Of a stretch of DNA of 64,000 nucleotides, positions 46,267-55,001 are shown one piece after another; within the stretch, counting starts at the first letter, position 1, and every line of letters starts with the position of its first letter. The DNA comes from Acidobacteriota bacterium. Its GTDB lineage: Bacteria; Acidobacteriota; Terriglobia; Terriglobales; Acidobacteriaceae. The translations under genes were made by a program, and so were the position numbers. The notes under the pieces were generated by a model. The model saw nothing but the letters and a program-made list of their open reading frames with translations, was not told the DNA's origin and searched no databases. Location: assembly GCA_021846985.1 (NCBI GenBank), contig JAJZVX010000008.1:56789-120788 (forward strand), in the 5' to 3' direction.

Positions 46267-46621
46267 CGCATCGCGCCTCCGCGCCTCCCTCGGCCCCTGA
46301 TTTCGATTCCCGCATCGGCTCGATTCCCGCATCGGTTGCGCCGGGATTCTCTCCCTCCCGTCAGCCCTCAGACGCCGCGCATCTGGATAAACCCTTTGAT
46401 TGGAAAACTTCCCCCCCCGCCAGCCTGTAACCTTGCCGCCCGGCTCTGCCCCCGTTCGGCCGTCCCCGCCCGCGTGCCGTCGCGCCCATCTCAATTTCTG
46501 AAAATCTGTTCGTCGCGCGCAATCAACCTTTCCGCGCTTTTCCTCGTCCAAGCTTGAAGCCGGTGGGTATTTAACCCCCCGCTCACCGGGGTCGCGCAAG
46601 ACCCAAGGAAGGCAGGAGCCA
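46267..46621 (+). other. Leader and upstream region of the cold-shock gene
   Basis: No gene is seen. A 17-bp near-perfect tandem duplication (CGATTCCCGCATCGGCT and CGATTCCCGCATCGGTT) spans 46304-46337. A CCCC/GGGG hairpin lies about 40 bases before the start codon. Long leaders are common for cold-shock genes, so part may be 5' UTR. Confidence 0.5.
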
Positions 46622-46852
46622 GTGGCTCAGTACAAAGGTAAGGTCAAGTGGTTCAACAACGCTAAGGGTTACGGATTCATCGGACGCGATGACGGACCGG
46701 ATGTATTCGTTCACTATTCGTCGATCCAGCTCGATGGATACAAAACGCTGAAAGAGGGCGATGACGTGGAGTTCGACATCGTCCAGGGACAGAAAGGCCC
46801 GCAGGCCGATGCCGTAGTGCGCCTGCGAGACGCCGCGCACAACGCGGCTTAG
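46622..46852 (+). CDS. CspA-type cold-shock protein
   Basis: A 76-residue single cold-shock domain that binds single-stranded RNA and DNA. Both nucleic-acid motifs are present: RNP1 as KGYGFIGRD and RNP2 as VFVHYSSI. The start is a GTG at 46622 with AGGCAGGAG in front; no ATG precedes the conserved [12 protein letters not shown]. In other bacteria the protein melts mRNA structure on cold shock or serves as a general RNA chaperone. Confidence 0.96.
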   Translation: MAQYKGKVKWFNNAKGYGFIGRDDGPDVFVHYSSIQLDGYKTLKEGDDVEFDIVQGQKGPQADAVVRLRDAAHNAA

Positions 46853-47256
46853 TGGCCGCGAAACGGGGGCTCCGACGACCGCCGCCGCAAGGGGCGACCG
46901 ATTTCTTGTGCCAATTTTCACCCCGTTGATCACACACGATTGTTCATCCTCGCCAGCCTTCTGAGCCGGCGCTGCTTGCCCTCCGGGAGCGGACTGCGCA
47001 CTCCGGCTCCGGACCGGGCCTTATCCGTGCGCGCCGCGCTTGTCCGATGCGGATCGGAGAAGCCGGTCGCGATGGAGAACGCCGCCAAGGGCCCGCCCGG
47101 AAGATGGGCCGGACTCACTCCAGACGGAAACCTTCCTGGCGGCGTTGCGCCCGCGTCCCTCATGCTGCCGGAACGCGCGCCGCGTTACCCGAGTGCCACG
47201 ACCAGCCTGCGGAATTCATGGCCTGCGCTGCGCGCTTGGGGATAAGATGGTGCGCT
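46853..47256. other. Intergenic stretch without a supported gene
   Basis: Open frames here lack ribosome sites and any recognisable motif. No strong hairpin or repeat is seen. It separates the cold-shock gene from the membrane-anchored gene at 47257 and may hold its promoter. Confidence 0.4.
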
Positions 47257-47877
47257 ATGAGCCTACTGCATCAGAATCCGTCGGAAGAGATGGACGACGC
47301 AGCCCGCGGCGAGGAACTGACCAAAGGCACCAGTCATGTGGTGGTGGCCACCATCATCGCGGCCATGCTGGTCTCCATTGCCATCGCGGTCTATGTCATT
47401 GCCGGGCAAAAACCACCCGCCGCCACTGGAGAAATCCTCCAGGTGTGGACGCATCCCATGCGCACACAAACCCCAGCCTTCGACGCCAACGGAGCCGCAA
47501 TGGCCCGCCAGAGCTTCGACCAGGTTCTCGTCTTCGTCCGGGTAAAGCTCCACAACCAGAGCCCGCACCCTATCTCTCTGCTCCAGATTGCGGCCAACAC
47601 GACTCTCGCCGATGGAGTGCACACCAGCTATGCGGCCTCCGCCAACGACTATAACCGCCTCTTCCTTGCCTATCCGGAGCTGTTGCCCCTGAAAGGCAAG
47701 GCCCTGCCCCTCGATGCCACCCTTCAGCCCGGGCAGACCATCGAGGGCGATGCGGTCTCCTCGTTCCGTATCGGCAAACCGCAGTGGGACGCACGCAAGA
47801 ACCTGAACTTTACCTTCGCGTTTCAGTACCTGCCCAGCCTCCAGCTCACGCCCCACAGCGCGGTTATTGAGCAGTAG
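47257..47877 (+). CDS. Membrane-anchored protein of unknown function
   Basis: A 206-residue protein with one transmembrane helix near residues 28-49 (VVVATIIAAMLVSIAIAVYV) and a periplasmic beta-rich domain (QVLVFVRVKLHNQSPHPISL, LNFTFAFQYLPSL). The layout recalls small DUF-type acidobacterial envelope proteins, but I do not recognise the family. The frame is open upstream to 47047; the ATG at 47257 gives a compact N-terminus. Its end overlaps the convergent coiled-coil gene by 14 bases. Confidence 0.7.
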   Translation: MSLLHQNPSEEMDDAARGEELTKGTSHVVVATIIAAMLVSIAIAVYVIAGQKPPAATGEILQVWTHPMRTQTPAFDANGAAMARQSFDQVLVFVRVKLHNQSPHPISLLQIAANTTLADGVHTSYAASANDYNRLFLAYPELLPLKGKALPLDATLQPGQTIEGDAVSSFRIGKPQWDARKNLNFTFAFQYLPSLQLTPHSAVIEQ

Positions 47878-48691
47878 ACGGGTATTTGGGCGTGGACAGG
47901 TAGCCCGCTACCTCGTTCTTCGAGTTCACGCTGTTGATCACAATCTCGTAAAGCTGCGCGCTCTTGCCCGAATAAAACTGCAACGGCTCGTTCACATTGC
48001 GGTTTTTCTTCTCGTACTGCTTGTCATCGGCAAAAACCATCAGCGTAAAGCGGCTTCTCTTGGTATCGGCCTTCTTCAGCTCCAGACTGATGGTGCTCAC
48101 GGGAATCTTGTGTCCCTTCCGCAGCGTGAATTCGTAGTAGTTGCGGTCGCCCTTGTGCTCCAGGGTCACCAGCTCGTCGTGATTGCGCGCGATCAGCGTC
48201 GCATGGCCATCCAGATCGCCGCGCATGGTCTGTAACTGCGCCAGCGCCTTGGCCAAATCGGTCTGGGTCTTGCCCAGATCCGTCTTCACCCCGCCCACAT
48301 CCGTCTTCACGTTCGACACTTCGCTGGAAACGGCGCTCACCTGCTGGGCGGTCTGCCGCTGCGCGCTTTCCAGCCGCTTGCTGGCGGCTTCCTGCGCCTG
48401 TTCCCGGCGCACGATCTCGTCGGCGCGCTCATCCAACTGCTTTTGGGTCAGGCCCAGGGACTTGCCCAGTTCCTCGGTGGCCACGCGCAGCCGGGCGTCG
48501 GTTTCCCGCAGCTCCGCCGCCATTTTCACGTTCTGCTGCCGGGCGTCGGCTAGCTCGGCCTGCTGGGTGCTCAGCCGGCCGCTCAGCGAGTAGCTCCAGA
48601 TCAGGCCCGCAACCGCTCCCACCAGGGCAACGGCTATGGCCGCCAGCAGCGCGCCAGAGTACGTTCGGGGGGCATCATCAATTTCGCTCAT
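47864..48691 (-). CDS. Membrane-anchored coiled-coil protein of unknown function
   Basis: A 275-residue protein with a short cytoplasmic start, a transmembrane helix (about 13-34, SGALLAAIAVALVGAVAGLI) and a long coiled coil (about 37-165) containing near-heptad repeats such as VKTDVGGVKTDLGKTQTDLA. The C-terminal 100 residues form a globular beta-rich domain (YYEFTLRKGHKIPVSTISLE, LYEIVINSVNSKNEVAG). It could bridge the inner membrane and cell wall. AAAGG lies upstream of the ATG at 48691. No known family was recognised. Confidence 0.72.
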   Translation of the reverse strand: MSEIDDAPRTYSGALLAAIAVALVGAVAGLIWSYSLSGRLSTQQAELADARQQNVKMAAELRETDARLRVATEELGKSLGLTQKQLDERADEIVRREQAQEAASKRLESAQRQTAQQVSAVSSEVSNVKTDVGGVKTDLGKTQTDLAKALAQLQTMRGDLDGHATLIARNHDELVTLEHKGDRNYYEFTLRKGHKIPVSTISLELKKADTKRSRFTLMVFADDKQYEKKNRNVNEPLQFYSGKSAQLYEIVINSVNSKNEVAGYLSTPKYPSTAQ

Positions 48692-49162
48692 GGGTTTGCC
48701 TTTCGTGATGGGCAGGGCCGGCGCCATTCGGATATCCAGCCCCGGCTCCCAACTGCAAGGGCCGGGCGCTCTGAGTCGTCGCCCGGCCGCCGAGGGATAT
48801 TCCCTCATCTGCATTCCTCGGGCTCATCCCCGGATGCGCCTTCGCGCTTCCCGCGCAAGAACCCGCGCTTCCCCCTCCCTGCTGGAAGGAGACTCTACAG
48901 AATATAGAAAGAGAGAAACTTTTGCAGAAAAACCTCCTCCCGGCGCCCGCTCGGCATTCCCACCCGGAAACCGCGGGCCGCGCTGTCCCACCCGCCGTGA
49001 CAACCCGGGATTGACTACGCTATAAACATCTCTAACGCACTTTTTCAGGCGGCGAACGCTTTCATCGCGCTCCCGGCGTGGGGGCGCGCAAGCCGGCCCA
49101 AGGCCGTCGCAGCCGTCAACATCGGCATACAACGACAACATGGATGGGGAGGGGCGAAGGCT
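48692..49162. other. Intergenic region before citrate synthase
   Basis: No supported gene. An AT-richer patch at about 48895-48945 and a possible promoter at 49011-49038 are the only notable elements. The rest is GC-rich without clear hairpins. Confidence 0.4.
49011..49038 (+). promoter_or_regulatory. Candidate sigma-70-type promoter for citrate synthase
   Basis: TTGACT at 49011-49016 is followed after 16 bases by TAACGC at 49033-49038. The -35 is near consensus; the -10 is poor. It lies about 125 bases upstream of the citrate synthase start. Confidence 0.35.
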
Positions 49163-50299
49163 ATGGCGGCTGCTGTCCAGGGCAAGGGTCTGGAAGGAGT
49201 GGTTGCGGCAAACTCCGGAATTTGCTGGATCGACGGCGCGGCCGGCGTGCTCGCCTACCGCGGCATTGACATTCACGAGTTGGCCGAAAATTCCACGTTT
49301 GAAGAGACTGCCTACCTGCTCTGGAACGGCATCCTGCCCAACGCCATCGAACTGCGGGAGTTTCAGTCCCAGTTGGCGCTGGCGCGCGGTCTCGATTTCC
49401 GCATCGTGGACCTGCTGCGCGCCATCCCCGCCTCCGCCACCCCCATGGAGGTGCTGCGTACCGCCGTCTCCGCCCTCAGCTTCTACGACGCCGACGAGAA
49501 AGACAACTCCCACGACGCCAATGTGCGCAAGTGCTTCCACCTCACCGCCCAGATGGCCATGATCGTCGCCATCTACGACCGCCTCCGCAAAGGCCTCGAA
49601 GTTGTCCCGCCCGACCGCTCCCTCAACCACGCCGCCAACTTCCTCTGGATGCTGCGCGGAGAAAAGCCTTCGCAAACCGCCGTCAAAACGCTGGACATGG
49701 CCCTCGTTCTCCACGCCGAGCACGAGCTCAATGCCTCCACCTTCGCCGCGCGCGTCATCGCGGCCACCCTCTCCGACGTCCACTCCGCCATCACCGGCGC
49801 CATCGGTGCGCTCAAAGGCCCCCTCCACGGAGGCGCCAACGAGGGCGTCATGCGCCTCCTGCTCACCATCGATAAGCTGGGCGCCGATCCGGTCGATTAC
49901 GTCAAAAACATGCTCGCCGCCAAGCAGAAAATCTCCGGCTTTGGCCACCGCGTCTACAAAACCGAGGACCCCCGCGCCACCCACCTGCGCAAAATGAGCG
50001 AACAGCTCGGCGCCGACGCCGGCTGCCCCAAGTGGTACCAGATGTCGCGCGCCATCGAGCTCTACATCAACAAGGACAAAAAACTCAACGCCAACGTGGA
50101 TTTCTACTCCGCTTCCACCTATGCCACCCTCGGCATCGACATCGACCTCTATACGCCCATCTTTGCCATCAGCCGCATCGCCGGCTGGGCCGCGCACGTC
50201 ATCGAGCAGCTCGACGACAACCGCCTCATCCGCCCCCGCGCTGACTACATCGGACCGCTCTACCCCGTGCACTGGGTGCCCATGAACAAGCGCTCGTAG
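49163..50299 (+). CDS. gltA: Citrate synthase
   Basis: A 378-residue enzyme that condenses oxaloacetate with acetyl-CoA. The catalytic residues are in LHAEHELNASTF, GPLHGGANEGVM (His) and NANVDFYSASTY (Asp). The FGHRVYKTEDPRATHLRKM block binds CoA. The short form without the E. coli-like N-terminal domain is similar to type I or 2-methylcitrate synthases, so propionyl-CoA activity is possible, but no prp gene is near. GAAGG lies just before the ATG. Confidence 0.93.
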   Translation: MAAAVQGKGLEGVVAANSGICWIDGAAGVLAYRGIDIHELAENSTFEETAYLLWNGILPNAIELREFQSQLALARGLDFRIVDLLRAIPASATPMEVLRTAVSALSFYDADEKDNSHDANVRKCFHLTAQMAMIVAIYDRLRKGLEVVPPDRSLNHAANFLWMLRGEKPSQTAVKTLDMALVLHAEHELNASTFAARVIAATLSDVHSAITGAIGALKGPLHGGANEGVMRLLLTIDKLGADPVDYVKNMLAAKQKISGFGHRVYKTEDPRATHLRKMSEQLGADAGCPKWYQMSRAIELYINKDKKLNANVDFYSASTYATLGIDIDLYTPIFAISRIAGWAAHVIEQLDDNRLIRPRADYIGPLYPVHWVPMNKRS

Positions 50300-50341
50300 C
50301 GCAGCCGCCATGGCAGAAAACAAAGAAAAGGACGCGAATCC

Positions 50342-50896
50342 TCAGGCTCGGCGCGCCTTCCAGAGCATGTAGAGCCCCCAGGCGGCAATCGTGCAGTTGT
50401 CGCGGATGAGGCCATCGACAATCATCCGTTCGAACTCCGCGATGGGCACGCAATGCAGCGCCAGGTCGTGCTCCTCGGGGTCGGGATCTTTCTCGGCCTG
50501 GGTCAGCCCGGTGGCCAGAAATACATGGTGTTTCTGGCGGGTAAAGCCATAGGCGATCCACTGCCAGCCCAGATACACCATGCGCCCCGCTTCCAGCCCT
50601 GTCTCTTCCTTCAGTTCGCCGCGCGCCAGCTCTTCCGGGTTCTCGATTGCCGTCTCCCAGCCGCCCTGCGGCAGCTCCAGCGCGCGCTCCTGGATCGTGT
50701 AGCGGAACTGCTCCACCAGCCACACGCGCTCGCCGTCGATGGGCAGAATGATCGCTCCATCATCCTTGTCCACCACGCCATAAATGCCGCGCTGGCCGTT
50801 CGAGCGGAGAATCTGGTCCTCGCGCACGCGCATCCAGTGGTTGCGGTACACCTCGCGCGAGGAAAGGGTGCGAATTGAAGGCGTCGTCTTGGGCAT
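50342..50896 (-). CDS. NUDIX hydrolase, ADP-ribose pyrophosphatase-like
   Basis: A 184-residue NUDIX protein. The box reads GGWETAIENPEELARGELKEETG: the catalytic glutamates are kept, but the usual Arg of the REL segment is Gly, a mild departure from consensus. The ELPQGGWE and FRYTIQERALELP context fits ADP-ribose-type substrates, and GWQWIAYGFTRQKHHVFLA matches the second half of the fold. It is unrelated in position to the NUDIX gene at 45562 and convergent with citrate synthase. Confidence 0.9.
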   Translation of the reverse strand: MPKTTPSIRTLSSREVYRNHWMRVREDQILRSNGQRGIYGVVDKDDGAIILPIDGERVWLVEQFRYTIQERALELPQGGWETAIENPEELARGELKEETGLEAGRMVYLGWQWIAYGFTRQKHHVFLATGLTQAEKDPDPEEHDLALHCVPIAEFERMIVDGLIRDNCTIAAWGLYMLWKARRA

Positions 50897-51162
50897 CGCG
50901 GCTCTCGGCGTTCAGTGTAGCCTGTCAGGCCCGCGCCGCCCAGCCGCTTACGCCGCCGCGCCCAGCCGTCAGTCTTGACGCGCTCCGCCGCCTCTGGTCT
51001 ACTCAAATCACCGCGCCGTGTTCTTCCCTCGCTCCAACCCGATCTCCCGCCCGGTCGTCCCGGAAGCGATTTGCATGGTGTCCATGCGAATTACCCCGCA
51101 CAACCTGCCCGCGGGAGTCGGAGCCTGATCCAGCGCACCTGAAAAAGTTCGGTGTCACCCTC

Positions 51163-51196
51163 AAGCCACCACCCGCACACGCGGCTGGTGGCTTTT
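51163..51196 (+). terminator. Hairpin with U tract in the ilvA leader (possible attenuator)
   Basis: AAGCCACCA (51163-51171) pairs perfectly with TGGTGGCTT (51186-51194). A nested CCGC-ACAC-GCGG stem makes one long hairpin followed by UUUU. It ends 36 bases before the ilvA start, so it would stop transcription inside the leader unless prevented. The leader from 50897 also has a second hairpin near 51070-51090 (TTGCATGG/CCATGCGAA) and no other gene. Confidence 0.6.
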
Positions 51197-51232
51197 CGCA
51201 TTGCACCTGCGTTGCCCAGCAAGGAGAATCTC

Positions 51233-52447
51233 TTGAAAGACGTCACTGCTCAAACCATTCAGGCCGCCCGCGCGCGCATCGGCCGCGCTGTCCTGCTCTC
51301 GCCCTGTCATCTGTCGCATTACCTCTCCGAGCTCGCCGGCCTGCCGCTCTACCTCAAGTTCGAAAACCTCCAGCGCACCGGCTCCTTCAAGGAGCGCGGC
51401 GCACTCAACAAGCTGCTCACCCTCGACCCGGCGCAGCGCGAATGCGGGGTCATGGCGGCCAGCGCCGGCAACCACGCCCAGGGGGTCGCCTTCCACGCCG
51501 CCGCCCAGGGCATCCGCGCCCAGATTGTCATGCCCCTGGCCACGCCCCTCGTCAAGGTCGCCGCCACCCGCTCCTACGGCGCCGAGGTCATCCTCCACGG
51601 CGCCAGCTACGACGAAGCCTGCGACGAGGCGCTCCGCCTCTGCGCCCTCGAACACCACACCTTCATTCATCCCTTTGACGATCCCGATGTCATCGCCGGC
51701 CAGGGCGTCATCGGACTCGAACTGCTCGAACAGGTGCCGGAAATCGAAGCCGTGGTCGTCCCCGTCGGCGGCGGCGGACTCATCAACGGCGTGGCCTGCG
51801 CCCTCAAGGAATCCAACCCCAAAATCCGCGTCGTCGGCGTCCAGCCGGAGAAGCTGCCCTCCATGCTGCGCGCCCGCGAGGCTGGCGCTCCCGTCACCCT
51901 CATGCCTGAGGCCACCATCGCCGACGGCATTGCCGTGCGCCGCACCGGCGACCTCACTCTGCCCCTGGCCACCCGCTACGTCGACGAAATTGTCACCGTC
52001 GACGATGAGGAGATCGCCAGCGCCATCCTCATGCTCCTCGAACACGAGAAGACCCTCGCCGAGGGCGCCGGCGCCGCTGCCCTGGCTGCCGTCGTGCATT
52101 CCAAAACCAACCTCCGCCATCGCCGCACCGTCGTCCTCGTCTCCGGCGGCAATATCGACGTCACCCTCCTGGCCAAAATCATCGAGCGCGGCCTGGTCAA
52201 GGATGGACGCCTGCTGCGCATCCGCGTCTACCTCCTGGACCGCCCCGGCGCGCTGCTCGCCCTCACCCAGATCCTCGCCCGCGAGCGCGCCAACATCGTC
52301 GAAACCATCCACAACCGCGCCTACTATGGCGTCAGCCTCGGAGAAACCGTTATCGACGTTACTCTCGAAACCCGCGGCGCTCCCCACATCGCCGCCATCG
52401 GCCACGCCCTGCGCGAAGCCGCCTTCCGCTTCGAACGCATCCAGTAA
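51233..52447 (+). CDS. ilvA: Threonine ammonia-lyase with C-terminal ACT domain
   Basis: A 404-residue PLP enzyme that deaminates threonine to 2-oxobutyrate, the first step towards isoleucine. The PLP lysine is K53 in RTGSFKERGALN; the phosphate loop is PVGGGGLINGVA. The last 80 residues form an ACT domain (RVYLLDRPGALLALTQIL) for allosteric control. The TTG at 51233 is chosen because AAGGAG lies seven bases before it and family homology starts there; a GTG at 51152 would place the leader hairpin inside the coding region. A biosynthetic or catabolic role cannot be told apart. Confidence 0.92.
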   Translation: MKDVTAQTIQAARARIGRAVLLSPCHLSHYLSELAGLPLYLKFENLQRTGSFKERGALNKLLTLDPAQRECGVMAASAGNHAQGVAFHAAAQGIRAQIVMPLATPLVKVAATRSYGAEVILHGASYDEACDEALRLCALEHHTFIHPFDDPDVIAGQGVIGLELLEQVPEIEAVVVPVGGGGLINGVACALKESNPKIRVVGVQPEKLPSMLRAREAGAPVTLMPEATIADGIAVRRTGDLTLPLATRYVDEIVTVDDEEIASAILMLLEHEKTLAEGAGAAALAAVVHSKTNLRHRRTVVLVSGGNIDVTLLAKIIERGLVKDGRLLRIRVYLLDRPGALLALTQILARERANIVETIHNRAYYGVSLGETVIDVTLETRGAPHIAAIGHALREAAFRFERIQ

Positions 52448-52945
52448 AAAATCGGCCTCGCCCTCACCGCGCGGCTGAAGATGCGCTTGGTTTTCCGTCC
52501 GCGTTCCGCGGCAGGCGGCCCGCCCTAAGCTTTTCTGACCTTCACCTTCCCACAAATGTGGGCGAGCACGCTTTTGGAACACCGGACACCACCGGTCTCC
52601 ACCCTCCGGAAACTGAATCCCCGCCGGCCCGCACCGGCAAGCCGCGAATTCTGCCAACCGGGCTGACTCGTCGCCCGGGTCACCCTTCCTTTGGCAAGCG
52701 GAGGCCTCTGCCCGGTCCGTTCCCTGCGCCCCAATGCCAGCGCGGCCGCCCATGACAATGGACAGCCGCGCAGAGGAGTGCCTGGAAATGTGAGAAAAAC
52801 TACACGTCCCGGAGCCTCTTCGAAAAGGGGCTCTGAAAGGGAACGACTTGAGCCGTTCCGCACATAAAGCCTTAATCCACAATGTTTTAACTGCTAAGAG
52901 AGAGTCTTCATTCCTTCCCTCCCGTAACCATGTTTAAAACACTTC
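52448..52945. other. GC-rich, strongly self-complementary intergenic stretch
   Basis: No convincing gene lies between the convergent ends of ilvA and the FadL-type gene. On the minus strand 52560-52740 holds several nested stems, for example CCGGGC/GCCCGG around GACGAGTCA and GCCGG/CCGGC pairs, which could form a structured RNA. Another hairpin (GGAACG/CGTTCC, followed on the minus strand by CUUUC) near 52840-52860 may end the FadL transcript. I could not match the region to a known RNA family. Confidence 0.4.
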
Positions 52946-54235
52946 CTAGAAGAAATAACCGATCTGGAAGCCCACGGAGTTCTCGGACATGGAAGACTGG
53001 ACCGGCTGCAGCGGCAGGCCGAACAGCGTTCCGTCGGTTACGCTGTTCTCGAAGGTATGCATCACCGCCTCCGTCAGACTCCAGCGCATGGGCAGCTTCT
53101 GCGTGGCGCCAAAGGTCACGCCGGTGGTCACGATGGCCGGCATGATCAGGTTGGCCTGCATGTCCGTTGACTTGATCGGATTGCCGCCATAAGCAAAGCC
53201 GGCACGCCACTGCATGCTTTTGCTGGAGTCGTACTGGACGCCAAGATTGCCAACCCACTCGTTCTGCCAGTGCAGCGGCAGGGCAACCATCGGCACTCCC
53301 ACCCAAGGCCCATGAACGACAAATTCGTTCATCGTCTTGTGCCAGTTGATCCACTGCCCTTCCGTGCTGATCGTCACCCTGTTCGCCGGATGGAAGGCGG
53401 CGCCGAACGCGACCTGCTGAGGATAGTTCAAGCGCGCGCTGTAGCTGCCCGCGCCTCCCTGCACGCCCGTGGGCGTCATGGTGCTGGTATCGATGCCCGT
53501 GGGAACAAATTCCTGCGTCTCATTCCAGTGCAGCTGGGTGAAGAGCATCTCCGACTTGTACGAGGCGCCCAGCGTGACTTTGGAGTTGTATTTGTACAGA
53601 ATGCCTATCGTTCCACCAACGCCGTAAGCCCAGGAGGGACTGCTCAGATTGAAACCCTGACCGCCAAAGGTTTGATTGAACGATACCTGCTCTGCCGCGC
53701 CGTCCAGGGCCACACCGATGCTGAACTTGTCATCGAACTTGTAGGCCATGGCCGGCGCCATCTGCATGAAGTTCAGGCTGCTGTAGGCCTGGATCGTTCC
53801 CATGGGAGTGTTGGGCTGCAGAAAATTGACGCCCAGGCCTGAGGTACCGTAGATGCCCCCGCCAAAGTAGACGTTGGGCTTGAAAGCCGGCGCCGACCAG
53901 CCCAGGGCCGGAATGATATAGACGTTGGTACTGCTTCCAACGTCGCCGAATCCGAAGTTGTCCCTGCGTAGCGGATTGAAGATTTCTCCGGAGAATGCCG
54001 TTTGCGAAGCGAGCCAGGACAACCCCGCCGGGTTGCTAATCGCCGTCATCGGATCGCAGGGAGCCGCTACCACGGCGCCCCCCATGCCCATGGCGCACTG
54101 GCCCACGCCGATCAGTTGATAACCGTTAGTGGCATGAGCCGTTGCGCCGGTGGCCAGCAGTGCCAGAACAGAAATCGTCCACGGCAATAATCTGCTCCAC
54201 AACCTTTTCAATGAAATTGTGTCATATGTTTGCAT
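52946..54235 (-). CDS. FadL/OmpP1-family outer-membrane transport protein
   Basis: A 429-residue outer-membrane beta-barrel that passes long-chain fatty acids or other hydrophobic compounds. A signal peptide ends ATAHA, and the mature N-terminus TNGYQLIGVGQCAMGMGGAVVA is the FadL hatch-type start, followed by SNPAGLSW. The C-terminus ends GFQIGYFF with the terminal Phe. GAGAGG lies seven bases before the ATG at 54235; an ATG two codons earlier is too close to it. The 0.77 kb upstream is AT-rich and carries two CRP/FNR-like palindromes. Confidence 0.92.
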   Translation of the reverse strand: MQTYDTISLKRLWSRLLPWTISVLALLATGATAHATNGYQLIGVGQCAMGMGGAVVAAPCDPMTAISNPAGLSWLASQTAFSGEIFNPLRRDNFGFGDVGSSTNVYIIPALGWSAPAFKPNVYFGGGIYGTSGLGVNFLQPNTPMGTIQAYSSLNFMQMAPAMAYKFDDKFSIGVALDGAAEQVSFNQTFGGQGFNLSSPSWAYGVGGTIGILYKYNSKVTLGASYKSEMLFTQLHWNETQEFVPTGIDTSTMTPTGVQGGAGSYSARLNYPQQVAFGAAFHPANRVTISTEGQWINWHKTMNEFVVHGPWVGVPMVALPLHWQNEWVGNLGVQYDSSKSMQWRAGFAYGGNPIKSTDMQANLIMPAIVTTGVTFGATQKLPMRWSLTEAVMHTFENSVTDGTLFGLPLQPVQSSMSENSVGFQIGYFF

Positions 54236-54502
54236 CCGCATTCCTCTCCCAATTAGGCAGATATCCGGTCATGACTCCGGTACGATTTGCGGCCGGACAT
54301 TCACGTCATCCAGCACAAGCTTTCTCGAAGGTTTAAGGCTACTACCCAGCCTATTCGGTTCAATGTGCGTTCGATCACTTATGATTCTCTGTTGAGTGGC
54401 ATTACGGCTCTAAGATAGTGATATTCCCACAGCGACCTTCGGCCGCACCTCGCAAAGTTCAAGACTATAAGGGGAACTGATACGCACATGACCGCATAAT
54501 TG

Positions 54503-54516
54503 GTGATATGAATCAC
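54503..54516. promoter_or_regulatory. CRP/FNR-family-like palindrome, site 1
   Basis: GTGATATGAATCAC is a palindrome of the form GTGA-N6-TCAC (also readable as GTGAT-N4-ATCAC), the core recognised by CRP/FNR-family regulators. It lies 268 bases upstream of the FadL-type start. Binding is inferred. Confidence 0.45.
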
Positions 54517-54734
54517 AATATCTATCGTGACAGCCACAACAAAAAGAAGCCCATCCAGAGCACGATTCTCCCTGCGCGTGGAGGATGCGCAGCGGTTCCG
54601 CCCGCACAATCATTCACCTGCGATTCTGTATATGGATGGACTTTGCGCCAAAGATGGAAGGTTACACTCGATGAATCGAGAAAACGTCCAATCTCTTTCG
54701 ACCGCTCACGAGGAAAAGATATACTTATCATCCC

Positions 54735-54748
54735 GTGATATAAATCAC
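54735..54748. promoter_or_regulatory. CRP/FNR-family-like palindrome, site 2
   Basis: GTGATATAAATCAC repeats the site-1 pattern with the same half sites and a two-base difference in the spacer, 232 bases further from the gene. Two near-identical palindromes in one short region argue against chance. Confidence 0.45.
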
Positions 54749-55001
54749 ATATCCAAGACAGGAAAGTAAAAGGTGGGATCAGGGCCTCGGAATGTATTAC
54801 CGTCCCACATAATGCGTGCCGCCCGGCTATTTCACGGCATCCAATCCGGATTCTGAAAACGGAGACGGCAGAAACCGCATCTTCCGCCGGCGGCGCATTC
54901 GCGCCCGCTGCCGCTCAGCGGCGGCGCCAGAAGCCATGCATAGTTCAAGATGCCGGTAAGGCGGCTCTTTCGCACCGGCGGGAAGTCCCAGCCTCAACCG
55001 G

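Larger units (their letters stand above)
54236..55001. other. AT-rich regulatory-looking region upstream of the FadL-type gene
   Basis: No supported gene in 766 bases. The first 550 bases are clearly richer in A and T than the rest of the window, and the short frames here lack ribosome sites. Two GTGA-N6-TCAC palindromes lie within. The part from about 54790 to 55001 returns to the normal high GC. Confidence 0.5.
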
